A DNA stretch of 34,093 nt from CAWEFA01 sp963851385 (GTDB taxonomy: Bacteria > Bacteroidota > Bacteroidia > Bacteroidales > DTGW01): the NCBI GenBank assembly GCA_963851385.1, contig CAWKPE010000020.1, forward strand, positions 1 through 34,093. The letters run 5' to 3'. Under the pieces are notes generated by a model. That model saw only the letters and a program-made list of their open reading frames with translations, did no database searches and had not been told where the DNA came from. The first letter of the stretch is position 1; the number at the start of each line of letters is the position of its first letter. The position numbers and the translations under genes were made by a program. Of the stretch, positions 31,999 through 34,093 are shown in pieces.

Positions 31999-33261
31999 CT
32001 ATGGCGTGAACCCATATCTCCAATGAGGAAACAAATATTGATAGTTCTTAGAGACCTGTCTAAGCCATAATTTGGCGTAGTAGACAGTCTTACGCCTTTT
32101 AAAACGTTTGTATTTATTAAAAGCCCATTTAGCCAACCTGCGATTAAAGTGCAGAAAGGCTGTTTTCAAGCCTGAAACGTGAAATTTACCGTAATAATAC
32201 ACCCATCCCCTAATCTTTGCCGACAAAGCATGGGATAATTGATGAATGTCCATGTGTGTCCATCTGTGAAAACCTAATGCCCTACACTGCGCCAAAATGC
32301 GCTTAGTAGAGTTACGGCTTATGGATGGACTGAACCCGAACATTAGTTTACCGTCTTTTGTCTTTATCTTTCGGGAGCGGAATGTATATCCGAGAAAGTC
32401 GAACTGTTGCAACTTTACCTTGCTTTTCTTACGCCTGCCTTCCCTGTTGCAGTAAACGAGCTTCGTCTTGTCGGGGTGCAACTCAAGTTTGCACTCTTTT
32501 AAACGTTCCCTTACTGCACTGAGTACTTTGCGGGCATAAGGCTCATTCTTTACATGGATGATAATATCATCTGCGTACCGTTCAAACGGGCAATCCGGAA
32601 AATGTATTTCCATCCATTTGTCGAATACTACATGCAGGAATATGTTTGCAAGTACCGGACTGATTACCCCACCTTGCGGCGTTCCCTTTTCCATGTTTTG
32701 GATAAGTGTACCGTTTTTCAATTGAATCGGGGCTTTCAGCCAGCGTTTTGCATAAAGGATGATATGCTTCTCATTTGTAAAATAACGTAAAGCTCTTATC
32801 ATCAAGCCATGGTCTATATTATCAAAGAACCCTTTGATGTCCATGTCTATGACCCATGCATATTGCCAACAGTTTTTCCGGGCTTGTTCGATGGCTTGGT
32901 GCGCATTCCTGTTTGGCCGGTAAGCAAAGGAATTTTCACTGAACTTCTGTTCCGTGACAGATTCCAGTTCTTTGGTTATGACCATTTGAGCCACCCTGTC
33001 CTTGATGGTAGGTATGCCCAGAATTCGCACCTTGCCCTCGCCTTTGGGTATCTCATGCCTTTTTACGGCAGGAGGATAATAACTACCGCTTGCAAGACGG
33101 TTCCACACCGGGTACAGGTGTTTCTCAGGATTTGCTTCGATGTCTTCATTAGTTATACCATCTACTCCCGGAGCCTCTCCTTTCTGCCTTACAAGCCTAA
33201 ACGCTTCCCATACCTGTTCTTTGGTTATGGGATACGGTTTTGGTCTTTTGAATAAATTCAT
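31999..33261 (-). CDS. ltrA: Group II intron reverse transcriptase/maturase
   Basis: The 420-residue protein has the reverse transcriptase domains in order: PGVDGITNEDIE, RILGIPTIKDRVAQ, the metal-binding VIDMDIKGFFDNI (D139/D141), GTPQGGVISPVLANIFLH and the catalytic YADD at 229-232. A maturase (X) domain follows (FLGYTF, then LSHALSAKIRGWVYYYGKFH). It stops soon after, without an HNH endonuclease, as is usual for class C introns that enter single-stranded or stem-loop DNA. It should help the intron RNA splice and copy it into new sites. It appears intact and is on the same strand as the intron RNA. Confidence 0.92.
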   Translation of the reverse strand: MNLFKRPKPYPITKEQVWEAFRLVRQKGEAPGVDGITNEDIEANPEKHLYPVWNRLASGSYYPPAVKRHEIPKGEGKVRILGIPTIKDRVAQMVITKELESVTEQKFSENSFAYRPNRNAHQAIEQARKNCWQYAWVIDMDIKGFFDNIDHGLMIRALRYFTNEKHIILYAKRWLKAPIQLKNGTLIQNMEKGTPQGGVISPVLANIFLHVVFDKWMEIHFPDCPFERYADDIIIHVKNEPYARKVLSAVRERLKECKLELHPDKTKLVYCNREGRRKKSKVKLQQFDFLGYTFRSRKIKTKDGKLMFGFSPSISRNSTKRILAQCRALGFHRWTHMDIHQLSHALSAKIRGWVYYYGKFHVSGLKTAFLHFNRRLAKWAFNKYKRFKRRKTVYYAKLWLRQVSKNYQYLFPHWRYGFTP

Positions 33262-33966
33262 CCTTTTAAATTGTTTAATTTAAAGTTGGTTCAACAATTG
33301 ACCCGATTGCGTCAGCCCCTTTGCTCCGCTCCCATTACAGGAGTTTCATCGCTAATACGGACTGATCCGCCACTATCCTGTCGGCTTGGTATTTGCCTTA
33401 CCGCTTCGCGGCTTATGGCTTTCCCTCTTACGCCAACAGGTAGTTTCCCCTGTTCCGTAAATGAGCCTGGTATAAAGTCATGCCACCTTTACGCCGGTTG
33501 CCCGCCATGACAGCCTTTAGGTCTTGTGCATTTACATGGCTTGTCCCTTCTGGTCGCTGACCCGTCCGGTTTTGAGCAACAACAGAGTTAGTTACGACGC
33601 CTCTGCGATGGTTTAATCTCATCTCTTTCATCTCTTTATACCGTACCTGACACAGTCCTTTTTTTAAAAAAAGTCTATGCCTTTTCCACAACGCTCAGTA
33701 CCTACGCCTTGAAAGCAAAGCACCTTGTGGTGGTTTGACAGGTGAACCTAACCTCTCCCTGTCGAAAGGCCAACCTCAAATAGTTTGATTCCTGACTTTC
33801 CTGTGAGACTTGTGACATTGCCGGATCCTTCTGGTAGGTGTCAACTCGTTACCGATTATCAGAAAAACCTCTTTCTTGAGGTTCTTTCATCTCTATTACA
33901 GCATTGTCCATCGCTAATTCAAAGAACTTTTGTAAATTGTACCCTTGATGGACATTCAGGGCACAC

Positions 33967-34093
33967 AACGTCGCACAACAGCGCATATAAGCCATTGGCG
34001 AGTTGGCATTTTGCAGTTGTATTTTCAAAAATTTATTTAAATTGTACCCTGAAAACGAAGCGCATTGAAATCACCAACGGCTCATATGCGCAA
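33967..34093 (+). repeat. attC-like inverted repeat, copy 4, split by the intron
   Basis: GCGCATATAAGCCATTGGCG (33981-34000) and its extension pair with AATCACCAACGGCTCATATG (34069-34088) and its extension, 20 of 24 positions matching. The left edge AACGTCGCACAAC touches the intron 5' end. The right edge lies beyond the window, so the R' core cannot be seen. In the absence of the intron it would directly follow the reductase gene. Confidence 0.65.

Larger units (their letters stand above)
31910..33966 (-). mobile_element. Group II intron, probably class IIC
   Basis: On the minus strand the element starts GTGTGCCCTGAATG (33966 downward), a IIC-like form of the GUGYG start. It ends ...CCTACTCGAC at 31910, fitting an AY 3' end. 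Domain V (31952-31985) and domain VI (31911-31950) lie just before the 3' end, and the reverse transcriptase gene sits at 31999-33261. The ~700 bases from 33262 to 33966 are domains I-IV RNA; open frames there are not genes. Length is 2,057 bp. All parts needed for splicing appear present. The 5' exon is an attC-like stem (33967-34093), and the element is antisense to the reductase cassette gene. Confidence 0.85.

Noticed and set aside
33271..33691. Open frames of 79 and 87 codons on both strands.
   Set aside because: They lie in the structured RNA domains of the group II intron, where open frames are accidental.

Overview
The window is AT-rich and looks like a chromosomal accessory region of a member of the Bacteroidota. 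Three things point there: promoters of the TAnnTTTG type instead of a classical -10/-35, lipoproteins with Cys-Lys-Lys-Asp after the lipobox, and typical families (FISUMP-domain lipoproteins, a TonB-dependent receptor with a carboxypeptidase-regulatory N-terminus, a LytS/LytTR pair). I cannot place it to genus. No tRNA, rRNA or CRISPR array was seen.

Layout. 1-1.6 kb: two minus-strand genes (a membrane-anchored unknown protein and a FISUMP lipoprotein) separated by an attC-like inverted repeat. 1.6-3.6 kb: a long tyrosine recombinase interrupted by an in-frame UGA at a conserved Trp position. 4.3-7.0 kb: a RadC-like JAMM protein and an AbiEi/AbiEii type IV toxin-antitoxin operon with two operator-like palindromes. 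7.5-10.8 kb: a serine resolvase, a possible HEPN-like protein, a zinc-ribbon protein, an orphan and a gene remnant. 10.9-13.9 kb: two lipoprotein genes and a DUF2130 remnant. 14-18 kb: an IS transposase, an ankyrin/TPR lipoprotein and a truncated IS1182-type transposase. 18.1-22.9 kb: an Xre/RES toxin-antitoxin pair, a translationally coupled subtilase plus secreted-protein pair, and MazEF. 23-24.3 kb: a secreted lectin-like protein. 24.9-29.5 kb: a four-gene operon (TonB receptor, TPR protein, LytS kinase, LytTR regulator) broken by many frameshifts. 30.1-34.1 kb: a PIN toxin with a small putative antitoxin, a ketopantoate-reductase-like gene and a complete group II intron, arranged as cassettes between attC-like sites.

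How it fits together. The region is a patchwork of short units: four toxin-antitoxin pairs plus defence-like orphans, recombinases and IS remnants. Three families of non-coding repeats punctuate the units. One is attC-like (four copies, conserved even in the interior). One is a hairpin with a conserved ~26-nt loop and variable but complementary arms (four copies). One is an ~85-bp element beginning AGTCYCACAAAACGACC, which often starts at or next to a stop codon. The intron sits exactly at the edge of one attC-like site, in the orientation opposite to the cassette gene, as known for attC-targeting group IIC introns. No integron integrase is visible, so the attC reading rests on structure and context. 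The subtilase/partner pair and the repeat families are the parts least explained by known systems.
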